From Clostridium sp. UBA6758 (lineage in GTDB: Bacteria; Bacillota; Clostridia; Clostridiales; Clostridiaceae), in NCBI GenBank assembly GCA_002453475.1, contig DKGY01000103.1, forward strand, positions 8,317-14,056: 5,740 bases of DNA, given 5' to 3'. The notes beneath the pieces were generated by a model. It saw only the letters and a program-made list of their open reading frames with translations, was not told where the DNA came from and made no database searches. Position numbers and translations under genes: made by a program. Positions 1 through 5,702 of the stretch are shown here, piece after piece (within the stretch, counting starts at the first letter, position 1; each line of letters opens with the position of its first letter).

Positions 1-52
1 TTAATTATAAATCACTGATGTCATTCAAAATTATGATACATAACATGATTTG

Positions 53-144
53 AGAAACTCCAGATGAACCTTACCATAAATCACGTAGATTTTTTTAAAG
101 AACTTTATGCAGAACCATACCTTAAATGACTTGGAATTTTTGTA
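53..144. repeat. Imperfect tandem repeat, two units of about 46 bp
   Basis: Two adjacent units carry the same core. Copy 1 (66-95) begins GAACCTTACCATAAATCAC and copy 2 (112-141) begins GAACCATACCTTAAATGAC. Compared by eye without gaps, 24 of 30 bases agree and both end in a T-run. Weaker similarity extends upstream (AAACT at about 55-59, GAACT at about 100-104), giving a period of about 46 bp. The nine bases ATAAATCAC also occur at 7-15, perhaps the tail of an earlier unit. There is no open reading frame through the units. The function is unknown. It lies just upstream of, and slightly overlaps, the structured RNA that follows. Confidence 0.6.
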
Positions 145-300
145 TAGGAGTTAAATAAGGTTCGCCTCCACCAGTGAAACCCTCGACCGCATGTAGGTGG
201 CTTAAAAAGCTGCTTACAGTCGGTTGTGTTTTTTGAATGATGAGGGTAGTTCCAGCAATAAATTTAATCATTATAAACATTATGAGTTTAACATATACAA
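140..300 (+). ncRNA. ssrS: Structured RNA, candidate 6S RNA (ends approximate)
   Basis: The RNA folds as a long rod. An apical 11-bp helix (192-202 with 208-218, loop TAAAA) is stacked on GACCG/CGGTT (185-189/221-225) and ACCCTC/GAGGGT (179-184/242-247). Possible outer helices are AAGG/TTCC (157-160/250-253), GTTAAAT/ATTTAAT (150-156/262-268) and TTGTATA/TATACAA (140-146/294-300). Several pairs are G-U on this strand and would be A-C mismatches on the other, which sets the direction. The 5' half has GTTCGC, then CCAGT, then CCCTCGACCG, resembling in order the GUUCGC, CCAGU and CCCCUGAGCCG of E. coli 6S RNA as I remember it; there this strand is the template for product RNA. 6S RNA binds sigma-A RNA polymerase and imitates an open promoter. 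The roughly 160-190 nt size fits. I see no clear promoter or intrinsic terminator for it, so the ends are uncertain. An unnamed structured RNA is the alternative. Confidence 0.6.
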
Positions 301-341
301 TTTAGTAATTGATGCGAATTAATCAGAATTTTAAAAAAATA

Positions 342-370
342 TTGACTTTAAAATATTATTATGTTAATAT
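342..370 (+). promoter_or_regulatory. Sigma-A promoter of the pheST T-box operon
   Basis: The -35 box TTGACT (342-347) is separated by exactly 17 bp from the -10 box TAATAT (365-370). An A-rich tract (332-339) just upstream could act as an UP element. Transcription should start near 376-380, a short distance before T-box stem I. It is the best match to a housekeeping promoter between the structured RNA and pheS. Confidence 0.85.
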
Positions 371-377
371 ATTTGAA

Positions 378-692
378 AATGAATATTGATATGACGATGA
401 TAGAGGAAAGTAAATTTATCTAAAGCTTACAGAGAGTAGGGGATGCTGAGAAACCTGCAGTGGAAGTTACTTTGAAGTTCCCTCTGGAGTTTTAAGCTGA
501 AATTTTATTAGGTAAAACGGAGCTTTCACCGTTATAAGAAAGAGGATATCGGATTTCATTCCCGTATCTGTTTGAGATGTCAATTGTATTAGGTGTTCTG
601 TAAACAGTATTAGAATATCAAATATGATTGATAAATAAGGTGGTACAGCGTGAGTTTAACCTCTCGTCCTTTTTAGGATGAGGGGTTTTTTT
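378..692 (+). promoter_or_regulatory. T-box riboswitch (tRNA-Phe sensing) upstream of pheS
   Basis: This leader RNA senses the charging state of tRNA-Phe and controls read-through into pheST. The base of stem I is GCTTA/TAAGC (425-429/493-497). The specifier loop carries the S-turn (loop E) pair AGTA (435-438) and GAA (474-476). After one spacer base comes the codon TTC (478-480), which pairs with the tRNA-Phe anticodon GAA. Hairpins AACGG/CCGTT (516-533) and GATATCGG/CCCGTATC (545-568, one bulge) correspond to the stem II-III region. The T-box core AAGGTGGTACAGCG is at 637-650. Its TGGT (641-644) would pair with the ACCA end of uncharged tRNA. The antiterminator is AAGG/CCTT (637-640/668-671) plus GCG/CGT (648-650/665-667), with the bulge at 641-647. 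It shares bases 665-669 with the terminator, so only one structure can form. Confidence 0.95.
660..692 (+). terminator. Regulated intrinsic terminator of the T-box leader
   Basis: CCTCTCGTCC (660-669) pairs over all ten positions, two of them G-U, with GGATGAGGGG (676-685). A six-base loop closes the hairpin and seven T residues follow (686-692). Charged tRNA-Phe should favour this hairpin and stop transcription before pheS; uncharged tRNA stabilises the competing antiterminator. Confidence 0.93.
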
Positions 693-723
693 ATTTTCAA
701 AAAGTTAAAAGGAGAGGATTAAA

Positions 724-1731
724 ATGGCAGAGTCAATTAATCAATTAAAAGAAGTGGTAGTGAGAGCCTTTGAAGAAGTTAAAATTATGGAAGAGCTGGA
801 ATCATTGAGAATAAGATTTTTAGGTAAGAATGGAGAATTAACAAATATATTAAAGTCACTAAGCAGCTTTAGTATTGAAGAAAGAAAGGCTATAGGTGTT
901 GAAGGAAATAAGCTTAAAAACTACATTACAGAAAGAATATCAGAACTAAAAACTGACCTTGAAAACAGCAGCATGGAAAATAAATTTGATATAACCCTCC
1001 CTGGCATGGAATTTGAGGAGGGAACTTATCATCCAATAACAATTGTTCAAAGGGATATTGAAGAAATTTTTAAGGGAATGGGTTTCATCATAGCTGATAC
1101 CAATGAGGTTGAAACAGACTACTACAACTTTGAAGCTTTAAATATTCCTAAATATCATCCAGCTAGAGATATGCAGGATACCTATTGGCTAGAAAATGGT
1201 ATGGTATTAAGGACTCAGACTTCAGCAGGACAGCAGCATATAATGGAGCAGTATTCTCCTCCAATCAAGGCTATTATTCCTGGAAGATGCTTCAGAAATG
1301 AAGATATTGATGCGTCCCATGAAAATACATTCTTCCAGCTTGAAGGTATTGTAATAGATGAGGGAATATCTGTGGCAAACCTCATTTATACTATGGAAAC
1401 AATGTTAAGTAAAATATTTGAAAAGCAGATTACGGTGAGACTTAGACCAGGATATTTCCCGTTTGTAGAGCCAGGCTTTGAACTTGATATAAAATGTGAA
1501 ATTTGCGGAGGAAAAGGATGTCCTACCTGCAAATATTCTGGATGGGTAGAATTACTGCCATGTGGAATGGTTCATCCAAATGTATTAAAGTATGGCGGCA
1601 TTGACAGCGAAAAATACACAGGCTTTGCATTTGGTCTTGGACTTACAAGACTTGCAATGATGAAATACGGAGTACCAGATATCAGAGTTTTCAACTCTGG
1701 CAATTTGAAAATTATGAAGCAATTTAAATAA
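724..1731 (+). CDS. pheS: Phenylalanyl-tRNA synthetase alpha subunit
   Basis: This is the catalytic subunit of the cytoplasmic alpha2-beta2 class II synthetase. It activates phenylalanine with ATP and transfers it to tRNA-Phe. The 335 residues are close to the usual 340 or so. Residues 1-90 form the helical N-terminal arm that contacts tRNA. The catalytic core follows: HPARDMQDT at 145-153, RTQTS at 163-167, motif 2 GRCFRNEDIDASHENTFFQL at 187-206, and motif 3 beginning GFAFGLGLTR at 300-309. Ala302 sits at the position that sets the size of the Phe pocket in E. coli PheS (Ala294). Four cysteines (CEICGGKGCPTC) lie near residues 259-270, as in other Gram-positive PheS. Motif 2 reads FFQLEG where FHQxEG is more usual. 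GGAGAGG (711-717) is six bases before the ATG. The gene is read from the T-box promoter, with pheT 18 bases downstream. Confidence 0.97.
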   Translation: MAESINQLKEVVVRAFEEVKIMEELESLRIRFLGKNGELTNILKSLSSFSIEERKAIGVEGNKLKNYITERISELKTDLENSSMENKFDITLPGMEFEEGTYHPITIVQRDIEEIFKGMGFIIADTNEVETDYYNFEALNIPKYHPARDMQDTYWLENGMVLRTQTSAGQQHIMEQYSPPIKAIIPGRCFRNEDIDASHENTFFQLEGIVIDEGISVANLIYTMETMLSKIFEKQITVRLRPGYFPFVEPGFELDIKCEICGGKGCPTCKYSGWVELLPCGMVHPNVLKYGGIDSEKYTGFAFGLGLTRLAMMKYGVPDIRVFNSGNLKIMKQFK

Positions 1732-1749
1732 GTAATGGGGGTAAGAAAA

Positions 1750-3774
1750 ATGAAGATATCATTAGATTGGATAAATGATTATGTGGAAATAAAAGATATA
1801 GATGTTGATTGGCTTGTAAGTAAATTCACAATCACTACTGCAGAGATAGAAGAAGTAAATTATATAGAGAATGACGTGATAATTGAAATAGATAATAAAT
1901 CTTTAACCAATAGGCCAGATTTATGGTGCCATTATGGAATAGCAAGAGAAATTTCAGCAATCACAGGTAGAAAATTAAAAAGTATAGATTATATAAAGGA
2001 AGAGCAGCTAAGAGACAGTAGTAAAAAGACTTTAGAGGTCGATATTGAAGATAAACAAAAGGTTTTGAGATATTCTGCAATTAAAATTGGTAATGTGAAG
2101 GCAAATAAATCGCCAGAGCTTATTGCTGATAGATTAAGTAGCTGCGGCATTAGACCAATTAATATTATAGTAGATATTGCAAACTATGTTATGCTTGATA
2201 TAGGTCAACCTCTTCATACTTTTAATAGTAGAGATATCCATTCTATTAGAGCAGCTAGCTTAAAGCAGTCAATACAGTTCGATACTTTAGATAATTCACA
2301 AAGAGATATTCCTAAAGATACATTAATGATATGCTGTGAGGATAAGCCTTTAGCCATAGCAGGCATAATAGGAGGATATGAATCAGAGGTATGTGAAAAT
2401 ACAGAAGGAATAATCCTTGAATCTGCTACTTTTGATGGGGTAGCTATAAGAAAAACTGCCTCATCCTTAGGTATTAGAACAGATGCAAGCATGAGATATG
2501 AAAAGTTCTTAGATACCGCAATTACTACTGTTGCCATTGGGAGATTCTTGAAACTGCTTCAGAAGTATCAGCCTGAAATAGAAGTAGAAACATCGCTGTA
2601 CGATAATGTTATTAATGAAGTAAAGTCTATAGATATTAGCATTGACCATAAATATATAGAAACTTATTTAGGAAACAACATTGATAAGACTGTTGTGATG
2701 AATATACTAAAGAGTTTGGAGTTTGAGATAGAAGAGAAAGAGAATGTATATTATATAAAAGTGCCCACCTTCAGGGCAACAAAGGATATCACCTGCAAAG
2801 CAGATATAATAGAAGAAATTCTTAGAGTGTATGGCTATGATAATATAAAAGGCAGTCCTAATAAAGCAGAAGTAACTGCTGGTATAAAAAATCCTATAAA
2901 GGACATGGAGTATTTATTGAATGATATATTAGTGAAAAAATTTGACTTCAACGAGGTTCACTCCTACTCATGGTACGATAACAATTGGCTTAAGAGACTT
3001 GGCTATGAATATAAAAATACCTTGAAGATAGTGAATTCTGGGGTAAAGCAATATGAAAGCCTTAGAAGCGATATACTGCCTAATTTACTCAAAATAATTT
3101 ATGACAATAGAAAAAGCTTCGAGGAAATTAAAATCTTTGAAATAGGAAGAGTATTCAAAATGGATGATGGTAAATTAGCTCAACCTAAGCATTTGACAGC
3201 TGCAATTTACAGCAGCAAAGATGAGGAACAATTATATCGCTATACAAAGGGAATTAGCATCTATTTATTAAAAACTGCGAAAAATATTGATGGAAAGTAT
3301 ATTCAAATAAAGGATGACTATAAGGAGCATTGCCTTAGCATAAGCTATAAAGATGTGAAATTAGGATATGTATATTCTATACCGTCCTCTACACTGAAAT
3401 TATTCAGCAGCAAGCATACTATAAATGTAATAGACATTAATTTGCAGCTTCTTAGTACTGTAGAAAAAAATCCAATTAAATATGAAGCGATTTCCAAATA
3501 TCCTGAAACTTATCTTGATTTCAGTATTTTAACTCCAATGAATACGCTTTATGATGATATAGAATCCCTAGTGAATAGATTCATCCACCCATTAATAATA
3601 CAAACTAATTATATAGACACTTATTCAGGAAAAAATGTTCCAGATAACATGAAGAGTACTACTATTAGAATGATTATTGGTGATAGTAATAGAACTTTAC
3701 AAATTGAAGAGATTACTAAGGTAAAAGAGCTTTTTATTAATTATCTTAATGAAAATGGGTTACAACTTAGATAG
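1750..3774 (+). CDS. pheT: Phenylalanyl-tRNA synthetase beta subunit, short form
   Basis: This is the tRNA-binding and editing partner of PheS. I take ATG 1750: it gives the family-typical start [12 protein letters not shown] and has GGGGGT (1737-1742) seven bases upstream. ATG 1735 would start before that site. The protein is 674 residues, against about 790-805 usually. The order is: short N-terminal segment (1-40); then directly [11 protein letters not shown] and [12 protein letters not shown]3/4 editing domain (about 105-260) with QPLHTF at 153-158, AGIIGG at 204-209 and ILESATF at 222-228; B5 domain (about 293-366) ending RVYGYDNI; a non-catalytic synthetase-like core (about 370-560); and the C-terminal anticodon-binding FDX-ACB domain (about 574-674). 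The OB-fold tRNA-binding domain normally at about 40-150 is absent, with no frame disruption. It is co-transcribed with pheS and ends at a strong terminator. Confidence 0.96.
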   Translation: MKISLDWINDYVEIKDIDVDWLVSKFTITTAEIEEVNYIENDVIIEIDNKSLTNRPDLWCHYGIAREISAITGRKLKSIDYIKEEQLRDSSKKTLEVDIEDKQKVLRYSAIKIGNVKANKSPELIADRLSSCGIRPINIIVDIANYVMLDIGQPLHTFNSRDIHSIRAASLKQSIQFDTLDNSQRDIPKDTLMICCEDKPLAIAGIIGGYESEVCENTEGIILESATFDGVAIRKTASSLGIRTDASMRYEKFLDTAITTVAIGRFLKLLQKYQPEIEVETSLYDNVINEVKSIDISIDHKYIETYLGNNIDKTVVMNILKSLEFEIEEKENVYYIKVPTFRATKDITCKADIIEEILRVYGYDNIKGSPNKAEVTAGIKNPIKDMEYLLNDILVKKFDFNEVHSYSWYDNNWLKRLGYEYKNTLKIVNSGVKQYESLRSDILPNLLKIIYDNRKSFEEIKIFEIGRVFKMDDGKLAQPKHLTAAIYSSKDEEQLYRYTKGISIYLLKTAKNIDGKYIQIKDDYKEHCLSISYKDVKLGYVYSIPSSTLKLFSSKHTINVIDINLQLLSTVEKNPIKYEAISKYPETYLDFSILTPMNTLYDDIESLVNRFIHPLIIQTNYIDTYSGKNVPDNMKSTTIRMIIGDSNRTLQIEEITKVKELFINYLNENGLQLR

Positions 3775-3796
3775 TGGAATGGTTACATTACGTTAG

Positions 3797-3834
3797 AAAA
3801 TAACAGTTAGTTTTATGCTAACTGTTATTTTTTT
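3797..3834 (+). terminator. Intrinsic terminator of the pheST operon
   Basis: TAACAGTTAG (3801-3810) and CTAACTGTTA (3818-3827) form a perfect stem around the loop TTTTATG, followed by seven T residues (3828-3834). The flanking AAAA (3797-3800) can pair with the first Ts, so the site may also work from the opposite direction. It lies about 22 bases after the pheT stop codon. Confidence 0.93.
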
Positions 3835-4290
3835 AAATGATTTGATGAGAAAATTGAGTATACTGAGAACATTAGTGAAGGAAATGCAATTTTCAATCTA
3901 TAAGATGTTGAATGTTACAGGTAAAAAAATTTAATTGTATTTTGTACAAATCACCTTTTGGATTAAAATATTGGGGGTATAACGAAGTAGTGAATTATGA
4001 TAAGTTTACTAGGTTTCATATAGGAATACAATCTAAGTCTTTAGATGATTTAATATGTTGCTCTTAAGTCACAACATATAAAACACAATGGCAATAAATT
4101 AGTTTTATTCTTTTTCTATTTAAGGTGTATACTTAAAAGACTATTTATTAGCTATACTTGTTCCTTAAATCAGGTAATATCAATAATTCAAGAATACGAT
4201 TAATTATTCAACAAAGAACTGTAATTTCAACTTTTATGAAAATTATTTGCATTTTTAGAAATATCCTATGACCAGAGTAGTTAAAGGAAA
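3835..4290. other. Gene-poor AT-rich stretch after pheST
   Basis: I find no convincing gene here. Two short open frames exist on the + strand: 3845-3934 (29 codons, starting MRKLSILRTLVKEM) and 3912-4067 (51 codons, containing KYWGYNEVVNYDKFTRF). Neither has a ribosome binding site or a recognisable family. The second has a protein-like composition and could be a decayed fragment. Also present are a perfect inverted repeat at 4053-4079 and a small palindrome TTTAAG/CTTAAA at 4119-4137. The stretch may be eroded accessory DNA between the housekeeping operon and the element remnants downstream. Confidence 0.5.
4053..4079. repeat. Perfect 8-bp inverted repeat
   Basis: ATATGTTG (4053-4060) and CAACATAT (4072-4079) are exact reverse complements around an 11-base loop. 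No T-run follows on either strand, so it does not look like a terminator. It could be a protein-binding site or chance in AT-rich DNA. Confidence 0.4.
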
Positions 4291-4364
4291 TTGAAGGATT
4301 AAACATTAGCTTCAAATATATATTATAGTTATGAGAACTCTTACATTTAAAACATGGGTAAGAG
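4291..4364 (+). promoter_or_regulatory. Leader with two successive hairpins before the 4392 gene
   Basis: Two perfect inverted repeats, each with a 13-base loop, precede the strong RBS. They are TTGAAG/CTTCAA (4291-4296/4310-4315) and CTCTTAC/GTAAGAG (4338-4344/4358-4364). The second is followed by a T-rich stretch (4367-4375) and sits 12 bases before the Shine-Dalgarno sequence, so it could attenuate transcription or mask translation. I see no good promoter: the TATA-rich stretch at 4317-4326 has no -35 box at proper spacing. The regulatory role is inference. Confidence 0.35.
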
Positions 4365-4391
4365 CATTTTATTTTTAAGGAGGTAATAACC

Positions 4392-4754
4392 ATGATAGAA
4401 GTTAGTCATCTGAATGAAAAAGAAAGGCTTGTAGCTTTGCCACAGGAGGTTCAAGAAACAATTCTATGCATATTACAAATACTAGATATTGAATACGGAG
4501 CAGATAGGAATAAGTATAAAGATGATGGAGGTTATGTAGCGATTTTGGAAAAGCAAGAAGATTTTAAGCCAATAAAAGATAATGCATATATTGATTGTGA
4601 TGAGGTTATACCAGAATATGTAGATAAGATAGTTTGTAATAGCGGTAAAATATATACCAATTCACTAATATTATGCAATAATGATTATGCCATATCATTA
4701 ATAATTCCATTGGAACTAACACCACAGAATTTGAAAGATTATACGATTGAATGA
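4392..4754 (+). CDS. Small soluble protein of unknown function (120 aa)
   Basis: I do not recognise the family. The start is secure: AAGGAGGT (4377-4384) lies seven bases before the ATG, an almost perfect Shine-Dalgarno sequence. The protein is acidic, with no signal peptide or membrane segment. The N-terminal part (about 8-35) looks helical; it is followed by the charged, glycine-containing stretch YGADRNKYKDDGGYVAIL (35-52) and a C-terminal half with short hydrophobic beta-like segments (YTNSLILCNNDYAISLIIPL). Its size and acidity suit a phage accessory or immunity-type protein, but nothing in the sequence proves that. It is a single-gene unit: a terminator begins at the stop codon, and the recombinase remnant follows. 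Codon use matches the AT-rich neighbours. Confidence 0.85.
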   Translation: MIEVSHLNEKERLVALPQEVQETILCILQILDIEYGADRNKYKDDGGYVAILEKQEDFKPIKDNAYIDCDEVIPEYVDKIVCNSGKIYTNSLILCNNDYAISLIIPLELTPQNLKDYTIE

Positions 4755-4794
4755 AAGTCTTAATTACCAATACATCGGTAGATAAGGCTTTTTT
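4754..4794 (+). terminator. Intrinsic terminator directly after the 120-aa gene
   Basis: AAGTCTTA (4755-4762) pairs with TAAGGCTT (4783-4790), including one G-U pair that favours the + strand. An inner helix TACC/GGTA (4765-4768/4777-4780) extends it. A short T-run follows (to 4794). The hairpin starts at the last base of the TGA stop codon. It separates the 120-aa gene from the next ORF, which then lacks an obvious promoter. Confidence 0.75.
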
Positions 4795-4818
4795 ATTTAT
4801 AGAATATGGGAGGGTACA

Positions 4819-5010
4819 ATGACAAGGAAAGTAATAAAAGATACTAAGTATTGTCAGATATTAAATCAAGGAAAGGTAGCTGATGAAGAATATACATATT
4901 GCATAGAAAAGATATTCATTAAATGTATAAAAAGAGATGAAATCAGGTTTAGTCTTTATAAAGATACTATAAGGTCAGCAGAAAGATATATTCCAAGGTC
5001 ACTTTTTTGA
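4819..5010 (+). pseudogene. Small ORF (63 aa), probably truncated and fused out of frame to a recombinase tail
   Basis: The frame starts at ATG 4819 with GGGAGGG (4808-4814) four bases upstream, so translation initiation looks genuine. The protein is basic and Cys/Tyr-rich (MTRKVIKDTKYCQILNQGK, EEYTYCIEKIFIKC, ERYIPRSLF) and has no recombinase catalytic motif. I do not recognise a named family. It may be a small gene that originally sat next to the recombinase whose tail follows, but this is inference. The frame ends abruptly at TGA 5008-5010, right after a T6 run (5003-5008). Removing one T would join it to the recombinase frame and give a continuous product of 199 residues. No promoter is seen, and a terminator lies just upstream, so expression is doubtful. 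Confidence 0.55.
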
Positions 5011-5419
5011 AGCTTATGAAGATGAAATACTAACTAAAGAGGAATTTCAAGCAAGAAAAAATGAGTTAACTGAAAGAGTTAAAAAACTAGAAGAAGAAAA
5101 AGCACCGTTATTAGTTACTCTATCAGATGATGTTAAGGAAGAACTACCTTATGACTTCATTAAGAGCATACTTGAAAATTTCAGTAAGGTCTTAAAAGAA
5201 AGCACAAGTAGGGAGCAACAGAAGAAGTTATTACACATGATAATTTCAGAAATAACCATTAATGAGCTAAGGGACATTGACTCAATTAAGATTAACATTA
5301 ATGATAACTTGGTTAACTATTTAAGTAAGGAAGAAGGAGTATCTATAAAGGGTACTCCTTCTTCTTTTATATTAAAAAATGTTGGTATAAGCACATTAAG
5401 CTTAAATATTGCAATATAA
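5003..5419 (+). pseudogene. C-terminal remnant of a large serine recombinase
   Basis: The frame is open from 4973 to the TAA at 5417-5419. From about 5003 it reads as the C-terminal part of a large serine recombinase, the site-specific integrases of clostridial phages and transposons. It begins FFEAYEDEILTKEEFQARKN, continues through a charged coiled-coil (ELTERVKKLEEEKAPLL), then EELPYDFIKSILENF and EQQKKLLHMIISEITI, and ends GISTLSLNIAI. The N-terminal resolvase domain with its catalytic serine, and the DNA-binding recombinase and zinc-ribbon parts, are absent. There is no in-frame start before ATG 5237, which lies inside the domain and has no ribosome binding site. It is therefore a truncated, presumably inactive relic. 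The break lies at 5003-5008, where the upstream small ORF meets it one base out of frame. Confidence 0.85.
5330..5368 (+). terminator. Perfect 12-bp hairpin with T-run inside the recombinase frame
   Basis: GAAGAAGGAGTA (5330-5341) and TACTCCTTCTTC (5353-5364) are exact reverse complements around an 11-base loop, followed by TTTT. This has the form of an intrinsic terminator, yet it lies within the coding frame (KEEGVSIKGTPSSF), 49 bases before the stop codon. It could end transcription of the relic ahead of the promoter that follows. Confidence 0.6.
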
Positions 5420-5422
5420 ATG

Positions 5423-5450
5423 TTGATTAATAAAAAGGTTATAATATAAT
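5423..5450 (+). promoter_or_regulatory. Sigma-A promoter of the last ORF
   Basis: TTGATT (5423-5428) and a consensus TATAAT (5445-5450) are spaced by 16 bp. A second overlapping TATAAT (5440-5445) sits at a poor distance. The start point should fall near 5457, leaving a leader of about 25 bases to the next gene. The promoter begins four bases after the recombinase stop codon. Confidence 0.8.
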
Positions 5451-5480
5451 AGAAGAAAAATTATAGGAGGATTAATTTTC

Positions 5481-5702
5481 ATGAACAAGAAGCAGTTAAT
5501 AGAAGAGATAGCAAGTAAATTAGATGATAGAGATTATAGATTAATATTAGGCCTAGATGGTAAGTTTAATCTAATACCATTAAGTGAGTGGAGTGATGTA
5601 ATGGAGTATGTTACAAGATGGGAAACTTATGATAGAGGAAATGGGTATGTAGGTGTTTCAGCTTCAGAAGATACAGAGTTAATAGATGGCATATATAATT
5701 AG
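5481..5702 (+). CDS. Small protein of unknown function (73 aa), possibly cut short by a TAG
   Basis: AGGAGG (5465-5470) lies ten bases before the ATG, and a near-consensus promoter lies just upstream, so the gene is probably expressed. The 73-residue product begins MNKKQLIEEIASKLDDRDYR, helical and charged, then has a central part (LILGLDGKFNLIPLSEWSDV, YVTRWETYDRGNGYVGVSA) rich in aromatic and glycine residues. It has no signal peptide or membrane segment. I do not recognise the family; small acidic proteins like this are common in prophages and mobile elements. After TAG (5700-5702) the frame stays open to the window edge and reads AIEAWDRYKNDG, which looks like a natural helix. A CAG-to-TAG change in a longer gene is possible; if so, this is an interrupted gene continuing beyond the window. 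Confidence 0.7.
   Translation: MNKKQLIEEIASKLDDRDYRLILGLDGKFNLIPLSEWSDVMEYVTRWETYDRGNGYVGVSASEDTELIDGIYN

Noticed and set aside
53..144. CRISPR array
   Set aside because: Only two diverged units with a 16-base gap, T-rich ends and no exact repeat; this does not fit repeat-spacer structure.
140..300. Structured RNA on the minus strand
   Set aside because: The G-U pairs of the + strand helices become A-C mismatches on the minus strand, breaking the 11-bp apical stem.
477..479. GTT (Val) as T-box specifier, directly after the S-turn GAA
   Set aside because: The register with one spacer base after GAA gives TTC, which agrees with the downstream Phe synthetase genes.
2214..2537. 107-codon open frame on the minus strand
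   Set aside because: It lies wholly inside pheT, opposite the conserved B3/4 editing domain, and has no family resemblance; it is a shadow of the real gene.
3845..3934. 29-codon ORF starting MRKLSILRTL
   Set aside because: It is short, lacks a Shine-Dalgarno sequence, and starts just past the pheST terminator; no support beyond an open frame.
4208..4393. 61-codon open frame on the minus strand
   Set aside because: It covers the hairpin leader and RBS of the 120-aa gene, has an unlikely composition and no clear RBS.
5237..5419. Independent 60-aa gene starting at ATG 5237
   Set aside because: The ATG lies inside the recombinase C-terminal domain, whose homologous frame is open well upstream, and no ribosome binding site precedes it.
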